Part shown: positions 13,246 through 23,780 of the stretch, piece after piece | How positions within the stretch are numbered: the stretch's first letter is position 1 | How the letters are laid out: every line of letters begins with the position of its first letter | Assembly: GCA_015501595.1 (NCBI GenBank) | Contig: JADNRX010000021.1 | Coordinates: 62,001 to 126,000, forward strand | DNA length: 64,000 bases | Source: Hymenopellis radicata | Taxonomy: Eukaryota > Basidiomycota > Agaricomycetes > Agaricales > Physalacriaceae | Direction: 5' to 3' | Notes under the pieces: generated by a model | The model's database searches: none | What the model saw: the letters and a program-made list of their open reading frames with translations, nothing else | What the model was told of the DNA's origin: nothing | Translations under genes and position numbers: made by a program

Positions 13246-14474
13246 TCAGCCATAGTTGAACATTATCCTGTAATCATTCTTGTCACGCGATTTGATAGGT
13301 GTCAGCCTCCACCGCTCAATTATGAGGATGGACAGTATTATATCATCGAAATAATCCTGTCCGGGCGGCATTACTGTGAGTGTCTGCAACTGGACTGGTG
13401 CTCCGGGGACGCGCATGGGAGTCAGCGGCATGAATGTGGCGTATAAGACCTTTTTGTCTCCAGAGTAACACTACATAATGCCAAGTGGTGAATGAGACAC
13501 CCGGAAAAATCTTTGGGAACTGTACCTTCTTTACGCTTTGTTCTTGATAGTCCCAGAACAGGCGCTGAATCTTAACACCGTTTTGGAAAAATCTCCATTT
13601 CCAGGACCCCTTGGTTGGCAGAAACATTGAGCTCGATACTGGGTTTGGACCATTTCATACTCACGGTTAATCGACTCCCGTGCCTCTTCAGAACATCCAT
13701 CATAGGATACTCTTTGCCGCGAATCATCACGGTAGCGGGTGTATCTGCTATACCCATCCTGATGAACAGTTCAGGTGTAACCGTACCAGCCTGTAACTGA
13801 TAACCACGTACTCGAAATCCCCAATCACTGAGCCTTCATTCGTTGCTCCTGCCCGCACAGCTATAGGTGCGTAATTCAGTAAAATGAAGCCATACCAGTT
13901 CTGGTGTCAACACTTACTTGTGATAAATGAGGAGGGAATGAAGCAATTCATACGGACCGAGATGTGATATTTTGGACGCGTATCTGGAGATGCCGCGGAA
14001 GGTATGAGGAGCATGGTGTCGTGCGAAAAAGGCGAGAACATGTAGGTAACACTGTCGAGATGAGAGAAGGTAACCTCTAGAAAGTGAACAGATTTGATCC
14101 TAGTCGGAAACTCACGGTTTGGTGGGTGCTTGCGCTACCACATAACTAATAGACGGATGAATGACCAGCTGTATCAGCATGAAAAGCATTTACTTGGGAG
14201 GAACATCAGTGTGCGAGGTACTCGGCACAGGAGACGTGTGTGGATCATCATTTTGAGGTACCCATGTTAGAACGACCGGCTCGACTTGCGGCGAAAGGCT
14301 AGAAGAAGGAACAATGGCAGTTCCAACAGATGGTCCCTCAGCTGCTCTCGAGACCGCAGGAATTTGAGTTATCGCAGACGAGCCGCTTTCACCATCTGGC
14401 AAGAGGGAAGCAGGCTCATGATAGCTAGGTGGCGGCGGACTAAAGGGACGTTCATCGGCGGCGGCGGAGTCCAT
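13246..14474 (-). CDS. Uncharacterised basidiomycete protein, paralogue B (possibly DUF6593-type)
   Basis: Paralogue of the gene at 8912-9950; function unknown. It starts MDSAAADERPFSPPPPSYHE with a Pro/Ser-rich probably disordered N terminus of about 95 residues. After introns at GTAAATGC...ATTAG and GTGAGTTTCC...CGACAG comes the shared core: MLLIPSAASPDTRPKYHISV, then RMNCFIPSSFIT, GSVIGDFE, GKEYPMMDVLKRHG and a GSWKWRFFQNG...LFWDY segment. The C terminus PPGQDYFDDIILSILIIERW matches paralogue A, followed by a longer basic tail ending IMFNYG. Spacing of the core blocks is the same in both copies while the linkers differ. Some middle exon borders (13440-13640) are less certain. Confidence 0.68.
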
Positions 14475-14772
14475 CGTGTCTCTCCAATGTCTCTCCAAGC
14501 AACCAGTCAAGATACTTGTGAGCTGAGTTGATGGAAGGAAACAAGGCCTTTTAAGTAAGGCGCAACCGGAAGTCATCCCGAGGTAACGTAAGTTTACGCG
14601 TCTATAAGAGGCAGATAAGAGTGTATTAGCGTCTCGAATCTCCCTCGCTGATGTCAATGCCGCGGACGACCTTATTCGCCAGGCTGCTCTAGCATCTGAT
14701 CTGTTTGATCATCACGGGCCATTTGTACAGTTGAAGGTACTTAGTAACTTACGGATCAGATCTGGTTGAAAT

Positions 14773-17086
14773 CTACGGATGAGTATCACCACCATGCTCG
14801 AAAATACCAAGGACACTCCCCAACTTGACGACCATCTCCTCCCACTCCGCCTCCGGGTCCGATAGAGCAGTGATCGCACCTCCCGCACCGATGACCCAAT
14901 CCTCCTCGTCAGTCGTCGAGTCGTGCTTGAAGCAGCTCCGAATCGTCACTGCCCAATCTCCCGAGCCACTGACACACCAATACCCAAACACACCCGAGTA
15001 CAAGCTTCGTCACTGCTCTCCAAGTCTTGGAGGATTTCGACGCTGCGCTTTTTAGGTGCTCCAGTCATGCTCCCTTTTAAGATTTCAATATCAAAAAAAG
15101 TCATGTGGGAAACCCACGTACCTGGTGGCAAGCTCGCCTGCAGCACGCGCCAACCCAACAGTCCGTCAGAATCACCGGAACCATTGCCAAGACGTCCTTC
15201 AATCACGCTAACGAGTTGCCATACAGTTTTGTACTCCTCGACACCACAAAACTGTGTGACCTGAACATCCTCGCCGACGACGCTGTGGAGATCATGGCGA
15301 ATGAGATCCACAATCATCAAGTTCTCCGCAACCTCCTTCGGATTCTGAGCCAAGGCCTTTTCCGCGTATGCTCGATCGATGCCTGACCCTCTGCGAATGG
15401 TACCCTTTATCGGTCTAAGTTGGCATAATGACTCTGGAGAGCGGGAGTACGAGAGAAAACGTTCCGGTGACGAGGAGAGGAATGTGGTGGGCTTGAGACG
15501 GAAATAGGCTGAATGAGGAGCAGCATTGCGCTCGCGTAGTGCTTTGTATCTAGACCATGACGATTGAGGTGACGCTCGAATATGTGTATGGGCTGTGAGA
15601 CACAGTTCGTACGAATCCCCGCAGAACAAATGTTCCATTGCCGTCTTGATTCCATTAATATAGCGATCCTTGTCGGGGAGAGTCACTTCTGAACGACCGT
15701 GATTAGATGACGACGAAGACTCTGGTATCGCAGCGGCCTGGCTTAACATCTGGGCCATATCTCGAAGCCACAAACCATCGTCGGGGGTGATAGATTGCAC
15801 ATAGACCTTGCCTGTGAGATGGTCCATCACAATACTTCGTTCCACAAATATGAGATTAACGTCCGGATGGGGAAGCTTCCTACGTGCATCTCGACTAGAC
15901 TTTGGAGTCACATCGAGCTGGCGTAAACCAACTTCGTAACTCAGAATCCCAAGAAACCCAGCCCAAAACGGCACCTCGGAATGTCCGCCCACAGCTCTGC
16001 GTTCAAGCATGTACGCAGAAAGCCAAGACCAGATATCCTTTCCCGCCATAGGCTCTGTCGTTGAGAGTTGGCCACAGGTGATGTGGACACTCTCCTCACC
16101 AACCCAGTATGTGATCTGAGGAGATGTTGAGGTTGGGCAACCGATGATAGAAAAACGGCCTGGATGTGCGGCAGAGTCGAGAAGCGCGAAGGGAATGTCT
16201 TCGTTGTACGACCCGAGTATTTCGCAGACTGCTGGCACCGTCAACAATGGAAGGGCCAGTACTTCAGTCTGCACGATGGGGAGAGCCGAAGGGGCAAAAC
16301 GAAGACGAGAGGCAGACGGAGTTGTGGAATAATGAGGCCAAGGAAACCCGAAAGCTTGACGAGCGTCGGCAGACCATGGCGTTGGAATTCTCCCTTGCTT
16401 TCTCGACCACTGTTGCGCGATTCGCCAGAAATTCGACAGCACTTCTAACCCCCCACCGTTGGTGCGCACCGACTCTGGGTGATACTGCACTGCCCAGAAG
16501 GGAAGTCCTTTATGTGTACAGGCCATGAGGACTCGACCGTTTTCGGCTTCATCATTCGCCCAAGCCAATGGTTGAAGATCCGAATCCGCCGTCAATGGTA
16601 AAGTAGCGTGAAGAGAGTGGTAGCGGACGGCTTCCACGAGTCCAACTCCTTCGAAAAGGCCCGTTCCGTCGTGGTCTATACGAGAAATCTGCCCGTGCTT
16701 GACTACGGAGAGGCGTTGAATGCGACCTCCGAACTCCAAAGCCAGGCTCTGGAGTCCTAGGCATACGCCAAATACGGGCAGGACATCGTCGCCCGCCAAT
16801 TTCCAGAGATCTTTGACGACTCCGATATCCGTCTCGACTTCTGGAGAACCAGGACCAGGACCCACTACGAGTGCAGAGAAATGTCGAAGGAAAGGGAGAA
16901 GCCGATGAATGTTGAAGTCATCGTTCTTGATAATATGGATCGAACAACCAGGAATAGATCTGCGAAGAAGAGAAGCAAGGCTGACAGAAAGCGTTAGAAC
17001 ACTCGTGAATTGGATGGATGCACGCACTTGTACGTGAAGGAGTCGTAGGAGTCGACAAGGAGAATTCTGGGGACGTCTATGGCCAT
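14773..17086 (-). CDS. ABZ1: Aminodeoxychorismate synthase, fused glutamine amidotransferase + chorismate-binding
   Basis: Makes 4-amino-4-deoxychorismate from chorismate and glutamine, the first step to PABA and folate; yeast Abz1 has the same two-domain fusion. The start MAIDVPRILLVDSYDSFTY joins over a short intron to NLASLLRRS. The class-I glutaminase shows its oxyanion region (VVGPGPGSPE), catalytic Cys in VFGVCLGLQSLALEFGG and the His-Glu pair in VQYHPES. The chorismate-binding half shows RPIKGTIRRG, KEVAENLMIVDLIRHDL, GSMTGAPKKRSVEILQDLE and YSGVFGYWCV...DWVIGAGGAITALSDPEAEW. Near 15005 the frame must change by one base between QDLESSDE and LYSGVFGYW, with no possible intron, so a lost base is likely. 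It shares a divergent promoter with dCMP deaminase. Confidence 0.92.
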
Positions 17087-17577
17087 GATGAAAAAAATGT
17101 TTCCCGGGTATTTTCGACACGTAGATTATTAAGGCAATCAGGACTAGTGTGAAACCAATGTGGGCCGCAGGGAGTATAGCTGCTGAATAAATATGGTCGG
17201 GCTGGAAGATTTTTGGCCTTGTACCATTGCTATCGAGATGTGATGTACATGGAGGTCGAAATTTAAAAAAGAACGGTGCATGCCAGGGTTAGGGTTCTGT
17301 TTCCGGATCATCCGCCCTCATCCGCCTCGAGGAGTGGAGGCTGGAGGCGTAAGTTGAAGTTTTGCGAAATGTATCACGCTATATGCTCTGCAGACTGCGC
17401 TCAACTTTGCAGATGTCTTCGTCCTCGTTTGGCTTGTAACCGAAATAGTGCCGATCATCAGGAGACCGCGACTGATCTTTGTGCGGCCATCTTCAACATG
17501 TCGTTTCTTCTCTGTGATTGAATACGACACGCTCCCACATACCCACCTACCTGTCGTCAAGTGGACCATAATACGCC
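17087..17577. promoter_or_regulatory. Divergent promoter, PABA synthase / dCMP deaminase
   Basis: A 491-base gap between divergent starts. Notable words are a telomere-like AGGGTTAGGGTT at 17285-17296, similar to teloboxes found in some fungal promoters, and AT-rich stretches near 17180-17270. The two genes serve PABA/folate and dUMP supply, so joint control is plausible but not shown. Confidence 0.5.
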
Positions 17578-18981
17578 ATGTTTATTGCGATAATAGGAAC
17601 TAGATCGGCTGGCAAGTCCACTGTACAAGATTACTTGGTTGCACGAGAAGGCTTCACTCCTGTCCGGCTCTGTGTTGACGATGTATGTACTCTATTTCCA
17701 GGACATGATTGCATTCTAACACCATAGGCCGACATCAGGAGTATGATGACGAGTCTCGACCATCCTCCATCTCGAGCCTCAGCGACGGCTCCGGGGATAC
17801 TACACTACCGAACGAGGAAGACATCGTGTTCAAACATCTCTCCTTTCTCTCCATGGATCCCAGTCCTTCCCCGAGTCCCCACAAATTCAAGAGCAGCTTG
17901 ACCATGACCATCACGTTCAGGTCTACCTCGGAGATGCTTGACCATGTCACCCGCAATTGGCGAAGCAGGTTCGTGACCTCGGATCTGTGCACTCGAGAGT
18001 TGGTGGAACCATTTACGAAACGGCCGTTCTTCATGCTGCTGAGCATCGATGCCCCGTTGCTCACGCGATTTCATCGATCCGAAAGGTGCGTCATCATGTC
18101 GAGCACTCTATTTGTGTTGAGAGATCCAATGTAGCTCGAGCTTGGAAGACTTCGTGCAGAGGATGACCAGCTTGTCTTTGGTACGAGTAATCCGACCATC
18201 AATGCGTCCGAATCGCTGTCCGGGATGAAGGATCTCGTTCACATGACCATCAACAACAACTTCAACACTGTCATTGATTTAAACGTTCACCTCAGTCAAA
18301 TTGACCTACTCGATGCTGCACACCTACGTCCAGATTGGGACACATATTTTATGGTGTGTTCGTGTCATCTCAACGCGATAATATTGAATGTTCTCCAGAC
18401 TTTAGCATCTCTCGCATCACAACGCTCTAATTGCATGAAGAGAAGGGTAGGGGCCATACTGGTTAGAGATAATCGGATTGTGTCAACCGGGTGTGTCTCG
18501 TGCTTCCAGGAGGCATCGTACTGATTTTGCATAGATATAATGGTACCCCACGACATCTCCTGAACTGCAATGAAGGTGGTTGTCCGCACTGCAACAAGAC
18601 AATAGTCACGGGCGACGACGCAGATCAGTGTATATGCTTACATGCTGAAGAAAACGCGCTCCTCGAGGCAGGCCGGGACCGGGTTGGCGGATCGGTTCTT
18701 TACTGCAATACGTGAATTTTTTTACCTGGCGAAGACGCGTTTGATTTCTCACCCATACCGCAGTTGTCCATGCCTCAAGTGTACCGTCAAGATCATTCAG
18801 ACTGGCGTCACAGCAGTGGTTTACAATCTCTCCTACAAAGTGTAAGCAACTCCTGTACGACCGCCCTAGTTGATGCCTGATCTATTTACTCAGAGATGCT
18901 GCTTCAGCTGCCTTATTCGAACAGGCCGGCGTAGACCTCAGGCGACATCCGCCTTCTACAAATACATTCAACCCAATATGA
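17578..18981 (+). CDS. DCD1: dCMP deaminase
   Basis: Converts dCMP to dUMP, the substrate of thymidylate synthase. The N terminus MFIAIIGTRSAGKSTVQDYL is the P-loop-like extension seen in fungal dCMP deaminases. Conserved middle blocks include EMLDHVTRNWRSRFVTSDL and KRPFFMLLSIDAPLLTRFH. The catalytic domain has QRSNCMKRRVGAILVRDNRI, NGTPRHLLNCNEGGC, the zinc/catalytic HAE in CICLHAEENALLEAG and the PCxxC zinc motif in CPCLKCTVKIIQTG. Introns flank the PCxxC exon. The first intron is best read as GTACTC...CATAG, giving VDDVCRHQEYD. Near 18160 (between SSLEDFVQ and EDDQLVFG) one base appears to be missing. Length and motif order are otherwise normal. Confidence 0.92.
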
Positions 18982-19047
18982 ATTACCTTCTCGCAATATA
19001 CCCAGATATACCCTCAGTTCTAGATTATACTGCTATATATAAAATTG

Positions 19048-22000
19048 TTACATCTCTAGTACCTTACAAATTAGACCTGCGTTGTCCTCGATATCCCACT
19101 TGGGCTGCCTCAGAGATCGCGTCTTGATCGATAAATCCTGGCACGTCGCATAAAGCCCCAGCCATACTGCATCTGGGTTGTTTTCTCCAACAGCCACATA
19201 CAAGTCTCTCGCGCACTGCTGCAGCTCTTCGTGCGCTTTGGAATGCAGAAATCGCCGGAACGCCACAATCACTTCCCATGCGGATGTGTCTTTGGGATCC
19301 ACGCCCTTCATTGCAGTGGTCATGGTCACGATAAGGGACCTATACAGCCGATGTGAATGTGTGTATGCCGACTCCGTGCCAATGGCCCCAGGTCCCCGTC
19401 GTGCTAACGCATTAAGCGAATCACTCGCATCAAGCTTCCCGAGCATGACTTTGAACCGTGGCCATACGTCGTCCCATATGCGTCTGAACATGAAGGTGCC
19501 GACGTTGCCGGAGAGCGCTTCGACGAGCGATGCCGCGGCACTGACGACGAATGGCTCGGGATCGGATAGACGATTGAGAATGAACGGCCAGACTGAGTGG
19601 ATGGAAGGGAGGATGGCGTTGCCAGGTAAAACTCCAACGGAAGAGGAAAGAAGCGCTAAGATTCGCGCTCGGATGATTGGTGATGGGTGAGTGAGGAAGT
19701 AGAGGGACCTAGAGACTATCTGTTTGGTTAAAGCCTGCGTGGCAGTTGGAGGGCACTCCTCGTCTGTCGCAGCGCTAGGCATCTCTTGGTTTTCGTTATC
19801 CGGAGGTTCCTTCTCACTGTCTGGGCCCCAGGCTTTATGAGGGGCGGGTCCGTAGTCCTCCTCCTCTTCTTCAGCAGGCTGGTCGTGTCTGTGTGCGAAC
19901 CATTCAAAGAAGCCTTCGAAATCCTGAGCAGGACGGTCCCGAGAACGAGTCGAGATCTCTGGCGGTACGCTGTCGCCATCCTGCTTGATGACCTTCGTAA
20001 CCTCCACCAATACCTCTATCAGTCCTTCGACAAGAACATGATACCCATGATAATCGTCCAAGCGATCGAAACACTCTTCGACCACATCTCCCGCCTTCTC
20101 GACGATCCCGATCCCTACAAGGCGAACCATAATGACAAGAACTTTCGTGGCGTCAACATCTAGCCATCGTCTTGTTAGGCGACGGGAGACGGCGTTGAGA
20201 ACATAGTCAAAATTAGACAATAATAAGTTGCCTGCAGATGCATGTGACGTCGACAGAGTTATAAAGTTCAACGAAGCCAGCGCGGTGCTGGATAGATGCG
20301 AAACAGGTGACACTAAAGAGTGAAGGACTGGGTACAATGTGTCGATGAAGAGGGAGCCGAAGCGCGCTTGAAGAATTCCGCTGCAGATAGCGATTAGTTG
20401 GAGTAGTAATGATTTGTGAAGCATCGGCTGCAGTTCCGCACGGGCGTGCTTTGCGGTAGAAGCACGCTGTAAGATGTTCAAGGTATCCTTTACCTGCTGA
20501 ACACCCTGTACGTGTTGGACTTCAAGCGTGTTCTCACCCTGGACATCCTCTGGAGGTGCTTTATCAAGCATCTCGACATCGGACTGATCCCACAGATGAC
20601 CTGTGCTCTTAGCCAGCGCCCGGGCAAGCTTCGATAAACGTCGGCTCTTGGGGTAGTCCAGGGCTTCCAAGGTCATGCTAGATAGCAGACTCAACCTCGC
20701 ACATCCCTCCAACAGTCTACACGCGCACCACAGCGCAGCGACTGATCTCGGCCCAGAGCCGTTATGTCCAACACTGACAAACCATTCCACTGAGAAGAGG
20801 CAGCCATCACCGGCAGCGCGACCTAAAGCGTGAAACATTTTAACCAAAGCCATATAGGTGCTCCACTGCGCCACATTCTTGAACATGACGTCCGGGAACA
20901 CAGGCCATTCTTGAGCCGTACCATGCTCAAGCATCAACGCAGCACTGGAAGTCGTCGTGACGACCACCGCCGGATTCACAAACTCCAAAACTGACAGTAA
21001 ACTCCAGCCCCACTTTTCGACGCCACCTGTGGGGCCGAGCAGTCTCGCGAGTTCAGAGGAGATGGCATTGAGCTGTGGTGACGAATCGTCCTGATCAGAT
21101 GTGGCGAGGCGACACACGGCTTCCACGAGCCCGGCGATGTGCTCCACCTTTGCGTCGGCGACGAGAGGTAGAAGTCGAGGGAGAGCGAGCAAGTTGTCGC
21201 GCGTATGGAGCATGAGCGTCTGCACAAAAACGTGGCGAGCCCTTGACTTGGCTGATAACAACCCAAGAAGTGTTGTATGTGCTTCGTCAGAAACGGAAGG
21301 GAAGTCATCGATGGAGAGTGAAAGTAGGAATGACAAGAGAAGGGTCTGTGATTGCGGAAGAGTGGTGGGGGTCGCAAGAAGAATAGCTGATGACATTTTG
21401 CCAAGCGCCACCAGTGCAACTGGGGAAGGATGTTTGACAAGAGGTGTGAGGGCGTTAAGGGCAATGTGAAGTTGCGAAGAAGTCCCAGTAAGCCACGAAG
21501 ACGTTCGTGTCGTGCCATAGGGAACACTCTGTGATGTAGGCGGCGGGGAAGGTTCGTTGACTAAATTGATCATGTCCTCCAGATCCTCGACGGGTCTTAT
21601 GGCACCGTCACGCGTGCAAACATCGTCGCCGATAGACTTGATGACGATCTCCGACAAAACCGGGAGCGCGCTTGAGACAAGGTCACCGTTGGCCCAACCT
21701 TTACGATTGGTATTCAACGCCAACTTGGATGTGGTGCTCACGACGCCAGGAAGTACCGATGGAAGAAGGGCATCGGGAAAATATGATGCAAGAAGGACGT
21801 GAGCGACTCTTAGACTGGTGATCTGGAGAGAAAGGGAATGCGAATCGGTGGCCGTCAGAAGGGAGTTCAAGGTCTGGCCAAGGATAGGAACGAACTTTGG
21901 CGAACGCGCAAATCCTTGGAAAAGTGAGAAGCGAGGTCGGCAAAATAGGCATGTATTCGCTCATCATTTGCATCGCGTATTCGCAAGAGCGCCAAAAGGC

Positions 22001-22464
22001 ATCGCGCGGCGGCTTCCTTGGTCTCATCGTCGCGTTCCTTTTGTGGCATCTCCATCCCTCCCAGAATCGCGCCGGATAACATAAAGATCTGCTGCCATAT
22101 CGTCGTGTCGCATGTCCACCACCAGTCCTCCGACAGCAGCCCAAAGACAACAGGATCTTTTCGAGTATTTGATTAGGAATATCGGCGGAAGCATTGCGCT
22201 TGAGGATGGATGATATGGGGAAGAAGGTATAGGATATCATGGACTCGGAAAGAACGATTTCGGACGCGTGAAGGTCGCGAAGAATGTTTATAAGCTCTGA
22301 TAAAAGCTGGGACGTTTTGGGATTGAAGCGGGCGTTAGAGAGGCAGAGCCCAGCAGGGGCACACAGACGGCTTTCAGCTGCTCAATTGTCAGATCACGTA
22401 GACGCGTATGAAAGACCAATATTACCCGCTGGAAGATGGGTTTGAATGACTCTGGCTCTGACAT
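19048..22464 (-). CDS. TTI1: Tti1-like TEL2-interacting HEAT-repeat protein (TTT complex)
   Basis: Large HEAT-repeat subunit of the Tel2-Tti1-Tti2 chaperone adaptor that stabilises PIKK kinases such as TOR, ATM and ATR. The start is MSEPESFKPIFQRVILVFHT. One exon of about 940 codons (21870-19048) carries most of the protein, including FLLSLSIDDFPSVSDEA, HLSSTALASLNFITLSTSHA and IRARILALLSSSVGVLPGNA. The N-terminal part is read in three frames: after VCVP near 22360, in an A-run near 22160 (ILEKD...FGLLSEDWWWTCDTT) and near 21915 (HFSKG...FARSPKFVPILGQTLNS). Each step equals one lost base and the joined protein matches the expected family pattern. Family call is from overall pattern and the N-terminal DWWWTCD block. 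Confidence 0.83.
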
Positions 22465-22587
22465 GATGGTCAAGAGGAGGGAAACCCTAACCTTACGCGA
22501 ACGTAACAGTCCCTCTTCAACAGCACGAATCGGAATTAGCAAACGCGTGTATCACTGCCGAATTACTAGCCAAGCATAAAGTTATCA

Positions 22588-23678
22588 CTAAACTACCATA
22601 GCGTCTGCCTCTGTCTGCGCTTGTCCTTTCTTCTTCTCTTTCCGCTTCTTTTTCGCATTAGCGCGACCAGTATTTCTCTCTTCCTTGGCTGCCTTCATAT
22701 TCGTAGGAGCAGATGTGCGCACCTGCTTGATGTGCGTGGGGATGACGGGCGCTGACGTTGGTATAGGTACGAGCCAGGAGGCTGTCAATGATTCTATCGA
22801 CTCAACAAGGGGAGCTAATGTCGATAAATCATTCATTTCGCTCTGTAGTGCTCTTCAATAATCCGTTGAACACACCTGCATTGAAATGACTCACATCAAA
22901 GGCAAACGCAGCCACCCTTCGAACGCTTAGACACTCTGCCAAGGTAAATTCCGCGCCTTTGGGTAGAGGAACGAGCTTGATGGGATCGGAGGGTTTGGCA
23001 GAGTTATAGGACGCGACCAGATGGGGCAGATGGTCGATGAGTATCGGTGGATCCACGTCTGCCCTGCAGACAAACAAGTATTTGATTGATGGAAGGGGGA
23101 GATCGGTCAAAGGGACAGAGGGAGGCGTAGTAGAGACAGTGACAGTGTGTCGCGCTTTCTGTATCTGATATTCAAGTCGCTTTGTTACGGCATTTATACC
23201 AACGACAAGGTGTTTCTGGATGCGTGGCGCAGGGGGGTGAGCATTCGGAAGTTTTGTGGAGGATGATGATCCCGGAGCGTCATTTTCTGGAGGAGGGTTG
23301 GCTTCCGCATCCATTGCATCAGATTCAAGATTGGATGCGGTAGCCTCCTTTTCAGTCTTTCGCTTTTTTCGCGCAGTCTGCTCTGTGTGCGCCTCGCGTT
23401 TTCGTTTCCTGCTTTCATCGCTTCGTACGCGATTATACGTGGATAGATCTTCAAGAAGGGATATTATTTGTGCAAGAATGAGATTTTGCATGTTTATGGG
23501 CACGGATGGCCTAGAAGAAAGACATTATTTCACAAAAGTGTAAGAGTGGTAAAACGACATGCCATCGAATACGAAAGGGATTGTCAAGGACACTCTTGAA
23601 GACAACCTTCTTCTCCTTGTCCTTTGCCTTCTGCGGCTTTTCTCGATTTGTTCCATGAGTATGAGTTTTAGCCGACAT
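22588..23678 (-). CDS. POP3: RNase P/MRP protein subunit Pop3 (L7Ae fold)
   Basis: Likely subunit of RNase P and RNase MRP, acting in nuclear tRNA and rRNA processing. It starts MSAKTHTHGTNREKPQKAKD and continues VVFKSVLDNPFRIRW-PSVPI, a family signature. A basic/acidic insert (KRKREAHTEQTARKKRKTEK) is followed by the L7Ae-like core: KHLVVGINAVTKRLE, IKYLFVCRADVDPPILIDHL and VPLPKGAEFTLAECLSVRRV. The tail is Lys-rich (KKKRKEKKKGQAQ), fitting RNA binding and nucleolar targeting. The first intron appears to be GC-AG (TG|GCATGTCG...TTCTAG|G, about 23560-23512). The last exon joins FAFD to SEMNDLSTL through GTGAGTCAT...CTACAG. Frame intact. It shares a short divergent promoter with the arrestin-like gene. 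Confidence 0.85.
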
Positions 23679-23780
23679 GGAAGAAAGGAGAGATCGTCTG
23701 CCCCACGTGCCATGACTTGCTCTTGACTTCGACCCACATACCTCAGTCTGCCTGCAGCCTCGGCGAGCAAAGGCGATATC
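23679..23780. promoter_or_regulatory. Compact 102-base divergent promoter, POP3 / arrestin-like gene
   Basis: The start codons lie only 102 bases apart on opposite strands, so one bidirectional promoter must serve both genes unless upstream elements overlap coding sequence. No TATA box is visible. Confidence 0.6.

Noticed and set aside
14690..14735. C/D-box snoRNA suggested by TGATGTC and TCTGAT words
   Set aside because: Boxes are imperfect, spacing is too short and no terminal stem is visible.
17285..17296. AGGGTTAGGGTT as an interstitial telomere
   Set aside because: Only about two units; more likely a telobox-like promoter word or chance.
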